This document shows positions 49,227-56,348 of a DNA stretch of 62,500 nucleotides, piece by piece. The notes beneath the pieces were generated by a model. It saw only the letters and a list, made by a program, of their open reading frames with translations. It was not told the DNA's origin and searched no databases. The translations under genes were made by a program, and so were the position numbers. Source of the stretch: Symbiodinium natans (taxonomy: Eukaryota; Sar; Dinophyceae; Suessiales; Symbiodiniaceae); the NCBI GenBank assembly GCA_905221605.1, contig CAJNDS010002133.1, positions 46,365 through 108,864 of the forward strand. The letters run 5' to 3'. Position 1 is the first letter of the stretch, and every line of letters begins with the position of its first letter.

Positions 49227-49235
49227 ATCTCAAAA

Positions 49236-50657
49236 TCAGTCATAAACCTTTAGACCTAAGTCTTTAACCTCTAACACCTGTTCGCTAAGCATCGTGATAT
49301 AGACCTCATCCGGCATATCGGCAGTATTAATTATAGCATTTGCTGGTTTTACTTTTAATAACATTTGTTGTCCTGCCCTTGTATTTATACCCGTATATGA
49401 ACTATCTGGCACTTTTTCAAAGGAGAAGGCGAAGATAAATTGGCGGTCTCTATATTGTTTAAAATCAATTGATAAAGAATGTTGATGAAACATTGGTAAG
49501 TTTAATGCTTTTCGTAAATGATAGAATGCTTCGGTCATAGAATTACAAGGGTATTCGGGGTATAATTTAGAACCCAACTGAATTTGAAATTGAAGGTCAA
49601 AGTCAGCGTCATACATTCCCTCATCTACCTCGCTTGATGCTTGATGTGGGTGATAGAAGCGACAGAACCGTTTGTCGCAGTATTCATAACCTATACTTGG
49701 ATTACCTGATTTGTAGAATGTAATGAATGATGCTACTAATTTAGATACTGAACGAATAACTTGAACGCTAATATCGGTTAATCCTGCTACTGTTTGTGAT
49801 TGAGTAATATAAGTTGTATATGTAATGGGTAATCCTTTTCCTTCTAAAAGATGCTTAACATATTCATTATTTAAATTATTGTCTAAAGAAACAACACGAG
49901 CGTTGTTAATTTCCCAATCAATGCTTGTGTTTGTGAAATTAGCACCAGGTGTTGCAACAGTATCAACATCAGTAGTAAATCTATTTCCAATATCAGTATT
50001 AGAAGTGTCGTCTCTATAGTCAATGATACAATCAGTAGCATTCGTTACTAATTCTAATTCAATTGTTAGGTTTCCCATATATTTTAAAGGCAAATACTTA
50101 AACTGAGAGAAGAGACCGCATAATGGTTTAAATCCTACTGTCATTTTGTCCTTAAAACCTAAACAATTTACACCATTCACTTCGGGGATTAATTCAGAAC
50201 CTACATTATTAACTAACGTCTTAACTTCGTCATCATATCTATATCCGAAACCTTCATTCGCTTCGTCTTTTCGTGCTCCTTGTGACATCATCTTAGAAAA
50301 CATATGATGAACGCGATTATAGTTATCAAAGTCTTCTACTACTTGATTACCAGCAATAATTCGCATTCTTCGGAAAAAGCAATAAGGTGGTGATAAAGGG
50401 CGCAGTTTGTTATTATACGCTCCAATGTCTAAATTTTGTAATGTAAAGAAAATTCTTACTGATTGAGGGTCTAACCAAGTATTATCTTCGCCGTTTAATG
50501 AAAATTTTAATACACGGTTCCCGCTGTTGCTTTTGTAAATATTTGAACCATTCGGCCAAAATGAGACACTTCTTCTATCTTGAATGTAACTTGAACCTTT
50601 GTTTAATTTAAATGAGAGGTTGTCAATGAGGATATCTTCAGGTGCGAACGTTTCCAT
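49236..50657 (-). CDS. Major capsid protein, double-jelly-roll type
   Basis: 473 residues. The N-terminal part (FWPNGSNIYKSNSGNRVLKF, then WLDPQSVRIFFTLQN and PPYCFFRRMRIIAGNQVVED) follows the pattern of Polinton/PLV major capsid proteins: a strand-rich start, Trp-Leu-Asp-Pro and an Arg-rich segment before FDNYNRVHHMF. The C-terminal half (SIDFKQYRDRQFIFAFSFEK) matches the second jelly roll. It would form trimeric capsomers of a T>25 icosahedral shell. It is intact, with an ATCTAA motif 18-22 nt upstream. The call rests on pattern memory and context; a structure-based search would settle it. Confidence 0.8.
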   Translation of the reverse strand: METFAPEDILIDNLSFKLNKGSSYIQDRRSVSFWPNGSNIYKSNSGNRVLKFSLNGEDNTWLDPQSVRIFFTLQNLDIGAYNNKLRPLSPPYCFFRRMRIIAGNQVVEDFDNYNRVHHMFSKMMSQGARKDEANEGFGYRYDDEVKTLVNNVGSELIPEVNGVNCLGFKDKMTVGFKPLCGLFSQFKYLPLKYMGNLTIELELVTNATDCIIDYRDDTSNTDIGNRFTTDVDTVATPGANFTNTSIDWEINNARVVSLDNNLNNEYVKHLLEGKGLPITYTTYITQSQTVAGLTDISVQVIRSVSKLVASFITFYKSGNPSIGYEYCDKRFCRFYHPHQASSEVDEGMYDADFDLQFQIQLGSKLYPEYPCNSMTEAFYHLRKALNLPMFHQHSLSIDFKQYRDRQFIFAFSFEKVPDSSYTGINTRAGQQMLLKVKPANAIINTADMPDEVYITMLSEQVLEVKDLGLKVYD

Positions 50658-50674
50658 CTTTATATATTTATGAT

Positions 50675-50679
50675 TAGAT
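50675..50679 (-). promoter_or_regulatory. Late-type motif (ATCTA)
   Basis: AATTATCTAATC context, 18-22 nt before the capsid ATG. Confidence 0.5.
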
Positions 50680-50701
50680 AATTAATATTTTTATAATAAA
50701 T

Positions 50702-50896
50702 TTAATCAAATAAATTAAACTTAATTTTATTTTCGGTTTTATTATTGTCTTTCTTTGTTTTAATGGTCTCTTTCAGTTTCATCTCTCCGCCATCTTCTAC
50801 GATTTTTCGTATTTCCTCGTAGCTGTTCTGCTTAAGCTTTTTCTCGGACTTTGGCTTCTCTACCTTCTCGTATGATGTTGTTTTATAGGCGAACAT
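50702..50896 (-). CDS. Small Lys/Glu-rich protein (64 residues)
   Basis: MFAYKTTSYEKVEKPKSEKK start, predicted helical, pI basic. It has a clear late-type motif (TCTAAATAATATTAATAATG) directly upstream, shared almost base for base with the gene at 44540. A DNA-condensing core or minor virion protein is possible; this is inference from charge and promoter class. Confidence 0.6.
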   Translation of the reverse strand: MFAYKTTSYEKVEKPKSEKKLKQNSYEEIRKIVEDGGEMKLKETIKTKKDNNKTENKIKFNLFD

Positions 50897-50907
50897 TATT
50901 AATATTA

Positions 50908-50913
50908 TTTAGA
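50908..50913 (-). promoter_or_regulatory. Late-type motif (TCTAAA)
   Basis: 12-17 nt before the ATG at 50896. Confidence 0.5.
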
Positions 50914-50920
50914 AAAGATT

Positions 50921-51562
50921 TTAATCAAACTGTTCCATAAATTCTTCTCTTGTTATAGGTTCATTTCCTGCCTTGTTATGAACATTAGCAATATCAGCAT
51001 AACTATGATTATCAAGCGGGTTTAAAGAACTTCTGTTTAAGTTGATAGTGGCATTATCGAACATACTAACAACGTCGCCCGCTTTTCGTATTCTCAAGTT
51101 TGTCCCCGTATCTTCTGGTCTCTGACTTGAAACAAAAGGCGAACCGTAACTTCTACTTCTAAAAATATTACCATAATCATTATTTATTTGTTGTCCCACC
51201 GCCGACCCTAAGCTATGGCTTATTATATCAGTAATACCTGTGAGTTTTTTACCATCAACTTGTATAGTTCCGTCTTTAATGAATTTATCAACGTCCTTAT
51301 ATCTTTTTGTTTGTTGTGTTTGATACAACGGTAATTTTAAATCGTCATAAACATCTCTCCCGCTTTTTGTTCCCGCTATGTATAAAATAGAACCGTTTTG
51401 ATAAATCCCTTCTGGGTTTTCATAAGCAAGTCTTAATCCTTGCGTATCGGTTAGAAATGTTTCAGTTCCTGCTAATTCATCCCTAACTTCGTCATTAATC
51501 TTATTTCTTGTATTGGGCGCTTCGTATAAAACACCTTCATTTCTTCTTTTATGTTTGTGCAT
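50921..51562 (-). CDS. Class-3 lipase-like alpha/beta hydrolase
   Basis: I take ATG at 51562, since the longer frame would need TTG and would overlap the divergent gene. 213 residues. ITDIISHSLGSAVGQQI holds the nucleophile Ser117 in an SxSxG elbow (first Gly replaced by Ser), preceded by strand ILYIAGTKS. The later RSYGSPFVSS, GDVVSMFD and LDNHSY fit the GSP, Asp and His segments of class-3 lipases. Some PLVs and virophages carry lipases, thought to help membrane passage. The gene sits back to back with the penton-like gene, starts 44 bp apart. The catalytic assignment is inferred. Confidence 0.7.
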   Translation of the reverse strand: MHKHKRRNEGVLYEAPNTRNKINDEVRDELAGTETFLTDTQGLRLAYENPEGIYQNGSILYIAGTKSGRDVYDDLKLPLYQTQQTKRYKDVDKFIKDGTIQVDGKKLTGITDIISHSLGSAVGQQINNDYGNIFRSRSYGSPFVSSQRPEDTGTNLRIRKAGDVVSMFDNATINLNRSSLNPLDNHSYADIANVHNKAGNEPITREEFMEQFD

Positions 51563-51587
51563 TATAAAATAGTTACTAAAATATTTT

Positions 51588-51591
51588 ATCT
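51588..51591 (+). promoter_or_regulatory. Late-type motif (ATCT)
   Basis: TTTATCTTATT, 15-18 nt before the penton-like ATG. Confidence 0.4.
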
Positions 51592-51605
51592 TATTATTTA
51601 TATAA

Positions 51606-52442
51606 ATGTTAAAGTTCAAAAAGGTATATATCGATAGTAGTTATAAAGTCAATGGCACTTCATCCGAATTTACGATAGACTTGCCTGAAACTGTCCAACT
51701 TGAAGATAATATGTTATGTCAAATACATGAGGTAAGTATTCCGCATTCTTGGTATTCAATAAACAGCACAAATAACAATATTTATTGGAGACATCAAGTT
51801 ATACCCCCTGGTGTTATAGCGGGTGTTACTTATCGTAAAGTAACAATTCCCGAAGGTAACTATACAGCGGTAGATTTAGCACAAACCATACAAATAGCGA
51901 TTAATCTATTAGTGGATACTAACGACCGTCCGAATACATATTAAATACATTACAACACATCAACTAATAAATTTACAATCAGTTCCAATTACGCAACAGT
52001 TATTTTTGTTCTTCTCACTGATGGGGAAGTAGCACCAGTAGCAAATTTGTTTAGTGACCCTGTTGATGTTAATAACTTATATTCATTAAACCGCGTGATT
52101 GGTAACACCACCCCAGCAACTGACGCTTATACTAATGTAGCACCTTATACAAGTGATTTTGTAGATTTAGTCCCCTTCAAGAGTTTGTATTTGCATTGTA
52201 ATGAAATTAGCAACTATAACCAATTAACAGTAGCGGGTAATTCATCAATAGTAAAGAAAATAAACGTGACAGTTCCCTATCTTGGTGTTATAAATGATAA
52301 TGAGTTAAGCAGTGTTGATTATATTGATGTAAGCGGAAAGATGCTTCGCCGATTGAATTGGAGATTGACAGATCATCTCAATCAAGTAATTGATTTAAAC
52401 AATGTGGATATAAGTTTCACATTGACTTTCTTTCGTGGTTAA
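51606..52442 (+). pseudogene. Penton-like minor capsid protein with in-frame stop
   Basis: The 278-codon frame starts MLKFKKVYIDSSYKVNGTSS and contains SEFTIDLPETVQLEDNMLCQ and VSIPHSWYSIN, a pattern I know from minor capsid (single jelly-roll, penton) proteins of Polintons and PLVs. A TAA at 51942-51944 interrupts it after residue 112. The same frame then continues open, with jelly-roll-like sequence (SLYLHCNEISNYNQLTVAGN, LRRLNWRLTDHLNQV), to 52442. Since the frame does not change, this is a single nonsense codon. Other genes here use TAA as the normal stop, so reassignment is unlikely. Readthrough, mutation or sequencing error remain. The protein should seal the capsid vertices. Confidence 0.75.
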
Positions 52443-52446
52443 AAAG

Positions 52447-52457
52447 ACATTTAAAGG
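52447..52457 (+). promoter_or_regulatory. Early-type motif (ACATTTAAAGG)
   Basis: 21-31 nt before the ATG at 52478. Confidence 0.55.
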
Positions 52458-52477
52458 TAGGAAAGGTAATATAAAGT

Positions 52478-53221
52478 ATGGAGAATAAGTATAAAAATGG
52501 TAAAATATATATCCTCGTAGATAATGCTTATACAAAACAATACATTGGGAGCACTTGCGAAGGTTTAAGCAGAAGGCGAAATCGTCATATAAGCAGTTAT
52601 AATTTTTATCAAACACATCCCGACAAAGAACATCGATTTACTACATCATTCTATATGTTTGATGAGTTTGGTGTAGATAATGTAAAAATTGAACTGTTAG
52701 AGAACTTTCCTTGTAATAATAAAGAAGAATTATTGAAACGCGAAGGTTTTTATATAAGGCAAAATGACTGTGTGAATAAATGTATTGCTGGTAGAACTGT
52801 GAAAGAGAGACAGCAAGTCTGGCAAGAGCAAAACAGAGAACACATCAAAGAGAAAAAGCACGACTATTATTTAAACAACAAAGAGTATTTCCAAGAGCAA
52901 GGTAAGGTATATAGAGAAAACAACAAGGAACATATTAAAGAAAGAGACCATCTATATTATCAAGACAATAGGGAGAAAATATTAAAACAAGTTAAAGAAT
53001 ATGCAGAAGCAAACAAAGACAAAGTTAAAACCTATCATAGTAGTTATTATCAAAACAACAAGGACAAGTGGGACAAACAAAAAGAACAACAGAAGCAACT
53101 AATAATTTGTGATTGTGGTTGCACCTTACAGAAAAAGGCAGTGTATAAACACTTAAAATCATTAAGGCATCAAAACTATTTAAATCAAATGAACCAACAA
53201 GAACCTACAAATAGTTCTTAA
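52478..53221 (+). CDS. GIY-YIG nuclease with zinc tail, intact (copy 3)
   Basis: 247 residues. The GIY-YIG core is KIYILVDNAYTKQYIGSTCE with RRRNRH, and the Glu-bearing helix is LLKREGFYIR. A long charged linker contains near-repeats of about 15-20 residues (REHIKEKKHDYYLNNKEYF, KEHIKERDHLYYQDNREKI), likely a helix that reaches along DNA. The tail is CDCGCTLQKKAVYKHLKSLR then H, a CxC...HxxxxxH zinc-binding motif. It resembles free-standing homing endonucleases (I-TevI or Seg type) in layout. It lies 35 nt after the penton-like gene. Confidence 0.85.
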   Translation: MENKYKNGKIYILVDNAYTKQYIGSTCEGLSRRRNRHISSYNFYQTHPDKEHRFTTSFYMFDEFGVDNVKIELLENFPCNNKEELLKREGFYIRQNDCVNKCIAGRTVKERQQVWQEQNREHIKEKKHDYYLNNKEYFQEQGKVYRENNKEHIKERDHLYYQDNREKILKQVKEYAEANKDKVKTYHSSYYQNNKDKWDKQKEQQKQLIICDCGCTLQKKAVYKHLKSLRHQNYLNQMNQQEPTNSS

Positions 53222-53280
53222 ATTTATCTACATTATTTCTATTTTTACCAAAAATAGAAATAATATAGAATATATTATAT

Positions 53281-53880
53281 ATGTCAGAAGCACTTGAACC
53301 AGTTATTGAAGAAGAACCTACAAAAGATAATGAAGAAGCTACTGAAAAAGTTGAAGAGGTAAAACCAGAAGAGCTAAAACCAAAAGAACCAAAACCAGAA
53401 GAGACACCAAAAGAAGAAGTCCCTAAAGAAGAAGAGCAGTTCAAAAACAAAACCGATAGGATGAAAAACAAAAAAGTTAAATGCGAAGGATGTCAAGCGG
53501 AGATGACATTAAAAACCTTAAGGTATTCACATAAATGTAATGGTAAAACAGAAGATAAACCAATTAAACCAAAACCAAAAACAAGAGCAGTAGCAGTTAA
53601 ACCTATTGAAAATCAGGTGATTAAAACTATACCACCAACAAGAACAAAAGAAACAACTATTCAGTATTCAGAACACGAAGTTTCGTGCAGTTCCGCTACG
53701 CTACACGAACCCATCGAAGTTAAAACTAAACCTAAGCCCGTTAGGATGGTAGAAGCACCACCACCACAACGCCAATTAACAGCAAGCGAATTATTACAAC
53801 AGTCATACAACGAAATGAAGAAATTGAAGCATCAAGAGAAAGCCGAGAAAATAGCAAGGTTTAAAACGAGTATGTTTTAA
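53281..53880 (+). CDS. Acidic Pro/Lys/Glu-rich protein with a zinc knuckle (199 residues)
   Basis: Residues 1-60 are Glu/Pro/Lys low complexity (KPEELKPKEPKPEE). A CEGCQAEMTLKTLRYSHKC motif at about 64-82 could bind one zinc. The C-terminal third is Pro-rich then helical (ELLQQSYNEMKKLKHQEKAE). It is likely disordered. Its place in a cluster of late-motif genes suggests a virion scaffold or core protein, but its own upstream TCTA words lie 40-55 nt from the ATG. No family is recognised. Confidence 0.6.
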   Translation: MSEALEPVIEEEPTKDNEEATEKVEEVKPEELKPKEPKPEETPKEEVPKEEEQFKNKTDRMKNKKVKCEGCQAEMTLKTLRYSHKCNGKTEDKPIKPKPKTRAVAVKPIENQVIKTIPPTRTKETTIQYSEHEVSCSSATLHEPIEVKTKPKPVRMVEAPPPQRQLTASELLQQSYNEMKKLKHQEKAEKIARFKTSMF

Positions 53881-53902
53881 TTAATTATTAATAATATTTT
53901 TA

Positions 53903-53908
53903 ATCTAA
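53903..53908 (+). promoter_or_regulatory. Late-type motif (ATCTAA)
   Basis: 12-17 nt before the ATG at 53920. Confidence 0.5.
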
Positions 53909-53919
53909 TATTATTAATA

Positions 53920-54240
53920 ATGAGTATGTTCAAAAGCAAACCAGAGTTTAAGAGAATGCCACAGGTTCAACAAGACTATGATTTAGAAGATACTATCGGT
54001 GTTACCAGTCGGAAGAAAGAACTCGAAGACATGCAGTTAAGAATTGAAGAAGCGGAAAACAGAGCTAAGAACGTAGCGTTAAGGAACGATTGGGTAAAAC
54101 ATCAGAAGAAGTCAATATATCAGGGTCAGTTAGATGATATCAATAGACAATTAGAGAGACCGTCAATGCCAGTAAGAACGAAAGAGGAACTTGAGAAACG
54201 CCAAGATGAATTAAAAACTATAATGAAAGAAATAATTTAA
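53920..54240 (+). CDS. Coiled-coil protein (106 residues)
   Basis: MSMFKSKPEFKRMPQVQQDY start, then a long helix (RKKELEDMQLRIEEAENRAK, LDDINRQLERPS). It is probably a minor virion or assembly protein, judged by the late motif and its position in a compact collinear run of genes (53281-55877). The function is not known. Confidence 0.6.
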   Translation: MSMFKSKPEFKRMPQVQQDYDLEDTIGVTSRKKELEDMQLRIEEAENRAKNVALRNDWVKHQKKSIYQGQLDDINRQLERPSMPVRTKEELEKRQDELKTIMKEII

Positions 54241-54246
54241 ATCTAA
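54241..54246 (+). promoter_or_regulatory. Late-type motif (ATCTAA)
   Basis: 14-19 nt before the ATG at 54260, directly after the preceding stop codon. Confidence 0.5.
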
Positions 54247-54259
54247 AATAATAATATTA

Positions 54260-55039
54260 ATGATTAAAACGTTAAAATCTGAATTAAAATTACGTCCGAC
54301 GTATGATGAGTTAGTCGGTATGATTGAAAGCCAAGGCGACCCTAACAGACCACCAATAGAGAAAATAATTGACAGAAGAGCTACAATATTTAGAAATAAT
54401 CAGTTCGGTAGTCAATTAGATAACGTTGATTTTTTAGGATTGAAGAAACAAGAAGAAGACAAATTAAAAGAAGAAATGAGACAAACACGACAAAGACAAA
54501 CGGCAATAGCAAGAGGGACATCGGTAGGAATGCTAAACGCTCAGACGTCAGTAAGTTCATCAATGCCAAGTGGTGCAACAACACCATTTTTAGATGTAGG
54601 TTCAACGCCTTCGGAAAGTGAAGTTCCAAGTTTAGCCATAGAACAGATTGATGCAATAAGAGCAGAGTTAGAACGACACAACCAATTTATTAGGAATACG
54701 TCATCATCAACAGCCAATGAAGCAAGTAGTGAATTAAGAGAAGTGGGCGACCAAGAAATACCGGACGGCGTAATTTTAGAAGATGAATTAGAAGAAGATG
54801 ATGACGATGAAATGCCACCGTTAGAAAGTGTGCCACCTTCAAGAGATGCGAGAGGAGTTAGACTAAGCAAAGTATCAAAAAGAATTAGAGGCAAACAAAC
54901 CCCAACAACAGAAATACAACCTTCAACAAGTTCATCAAGCACAGCAAAAGACATATTTGTGAGTGGAGCAAAAGCAGGAGTAGAAACATTAGCAAAAGCA
55001 GGAGCAACAGCATTAGCAAAATCATTTTTACCAGTTTGA
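54260..55039 (+). CDS. Putative minor virion protein with LRPT motif (259 residues)
   Basis: The N-terminus SELKLRPTYDELVGMIESQ and a following LDNVDFLGLKKQEEDKL share a layout with the next gene. The middle is Ser/Thr-rich and acidic (EDELEEDDDDEMPPLESVPP). The end VETLAKAGATALAKSFLPV is an amphipathic Ala/Lys helix of the kind used by membrane-lytic capsid proteins such as adenovirus pVI; that comparison is inference only. Late-type promoter. Confidence 0.6.
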   Translation: MIKTLKSELKLRPTYDELVGMIESQGDPNRPPIEKIIDRRATIFRNNQFGSQLDNVDFLGLKKQEEDKLKEEMRQTRQRQTAIARGTSVGMLNAQTSVSSSMPSGATTPFLDVGSTPSESEVPSLAIEQIDAIRAELERHNQFIRNTSSSTANEASSELREVGDQEIPDGVILEDELEEDDDDEMPPLESVPPSRDARGVRLSKVSKRIRGKQTPTTEIQPSTSSSSTAKDIFVSGAKAGVETLAKAGATALAKSFLPV

Positions 55040-55056
55040 GCATATAAAATAAAATT

Positions 55057-55065
55057 ATCTTATCT
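55057..55065 (+). promoter_or_regulatory. Late-type motif (ATCT twice)
   Basis: TTATCTTATCTTATA, 9-17 nt before the ATG at 55074. Confidence 0.4.
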
Positions 55066-55073
55066 TATATTAT

Positions 55074-55877
55074 ATGTTACGGTTACGCCCGACTTTTGAA
55101 CAAATTGAACGAGAAGCGAGAACAAGCAGATTAAGAATATTACCAGAACGACAAAGAAGAACACAACAAGGGATATTATTAGATGAGGTCGATTTTGATG
55201 ATTTTGATTTAGGGAAATACGATAGGAAAACCTTATTATTGAATGAAAACCCAGAGAAGGGAACACAAACAGATGCGTTCAATGAAACGCCAAGTATAAC
55301 AGAAAGCGAAAGTATGAGAACGCCAGAAGAAGAAATAAAAGAACAGATAGAAGAAGAAGAAGCCGAAAGCGAAAACATAGCTGAAAACCAACAAGAAGGC
55401 GAAAGAGAAAGAACGCAAAAGAAATCAGTAATGCGAAGAGTTTATGATGCCATGTTTGGAGATGATGAGTTTAAAGAAGAAAGAGAAGAAATGCGAAGCA
55501 GAAGGCAACAAATAGATGAAGATGGTTTAGAACGTGAAACACCTATTGAACCACAAAAGAGTGAAGAGAGCGATAACAGTTTGCCTATGAATGTTAAAAA
55601 ATCTTGTGAGCCTTCATCGGAATCATCAAGTTCTCGTAGAAGTTCGAACAGAAGTGCATTATTGCCCGTTGAAGAAGAAGCATTAAGCGAATACATTCAT
55701 TCATCACCACCTGAAACAGTTCAAAGTTCTGTGCGGAGTGATAGGACTATTGAATATGTTGATGAAGCATCACCGCCTCAAAGCGTTGTTAGTTCTCGTA
55801 GAAGTCAAGAAACCATAGAATACATAAGAAGCAGAACCAGTTCAAGACGTTCAAGTATTCAATCTGTAAGCTCATAA
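55074..55877 (+). CDS. Putative minor virion protein, LRPT paralogue (267 residues)
   Basis: Starts MLRLRPTFEQIEREARTSRL, with LLDEVDFDDFDLGKYD nearby, mirroring the N-terminus of the gene before it; I infer an old duplication or a shared docking signal. The rest is Glu/Arg-rich (EEIKEQIEEEEAESENI) and ends in Ser-Arg-rich repeats (SSRRSSNRS, SSRRSQETIEYIRSRTSSRR), a possible phosphorylation or nucleic-acid-binding tail. No enzyme motif is seen. Confidence 0.6.
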   Translation: MLRLRPTFEQIEREARTSRLRILPERQRRTQQGILLDEVDFDDFDLGKYDRKTLLLNENPEKGTQTDAFNETPSITESESMRTPEEEIKEQIEEEEAESENIAENQQEGERERTQKKSVMRRVYDAMFGDDEFKEEREEMRSRRQQIDEDGLERETPIEPQKSEESDNSLPMNVKKSCEPSSESSSSRRSSNRSALLPVEEEALSEYIHSSPPETVQSSVRSDRTIEYVDEASPPQSVVSSRRSQETIEYIRSRTSSRRSSIQSVSS

Positions 55878-55907
55878 AAGCATTTAAAGAGTAAAAAAAA
55901 TGAAATA

Positions 55908-55917
55908 CACTTAAAGG
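55908..55917 (+). promoter_or_regulatory. Early-type motif (CACTTAAAGG)
   Basis: 27-36 nt before the ATG at 55944. A second CATTTAAAG lies at 55881-55889. Confidence 0.55.
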
Positions 55918-55943
55918 CTTACCGCGTTACTACTTTATCCGCA

Positions 55944-56234
55944 ATGACCCCCCAGCCAGAAATCATAGAAGAAACAAGCACAGAAGAAACTCCCGTCAAA
56001 CAAAGGAAGAGTGCCCCATGGCGAAGAAATGCCGACGGAACATATAATAATAAACCATCTGACCCAGAATATTTTAAAAACTACTACCGAAACAATGTAA
56101 TGTGTCGTGTTCAGTGCGAATATTGTTCAAAACTTATTCAGAAAACTAAGCTACAGAAACATCACAATACCTTGAGATGCCAAGCCTTCCAGCAACGGAG
56201 GGTCATAGGATGCCTGAAGAACGAAGCCGCTTAA
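55944..56234 (+). CDS. Small zinc-finger protein (96 residues)
   Basis: Acidic N-terminus, a segment NADGTYNNKPSDPEYFKNYY, then CEYCSKLIQKTKLQKHHNTL and RC, a CxxC...H...C module like the nuclease tails. It has an early-type motif and lies just before the replication gene, so a role as an early regulator or replication accessory is plausible. No family is recognised. Confidence 0.6.
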   Translation: MTPQPEIIEETSTEETPVKQRKSAPWRRNADGTYNNKPSDPEYFKNYYRNNVMCRVQCEYCSKLIQKTKLQKHHNTLRCQAFQQRRVIGCLKNEAA

Positions 56235-56302
56235 TATAGTGTAGTAATTATATTAAGTTGCTTTATAACGGCACTCAGCCAAGAAAGAACGTTGCCCAAA
56301 GG

Positions 56303-56313
56303 TGCTTAAAGGG
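56303..56313 (+). promoter_or_regulatory. Early-type motif (TGCTTAAAGGG)
   Basis: 36-46 nt before the ATG of the replication gene at 56349. Confidence 0.5.
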
Positions 56314-56348
56314 AAGGAGAGCTTATAAATTAATATATAGGCTATAGT

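Noticed and set aside
51942-51944. Stop-codon reassignment (TAA as sense) in the element
   Set aside because: Other genes in the element end with TAA at sensible places, for example the ones ending at 60119 and 53880, and no other gene has internal TAA.
53281-53880. Homing endonuclease or capsid role for the acidic 199-residue protein
   Set aside because: Only low-complexity sequence and one possible zinc knuckle are visible; no catalytic or jelly-roll pattern.
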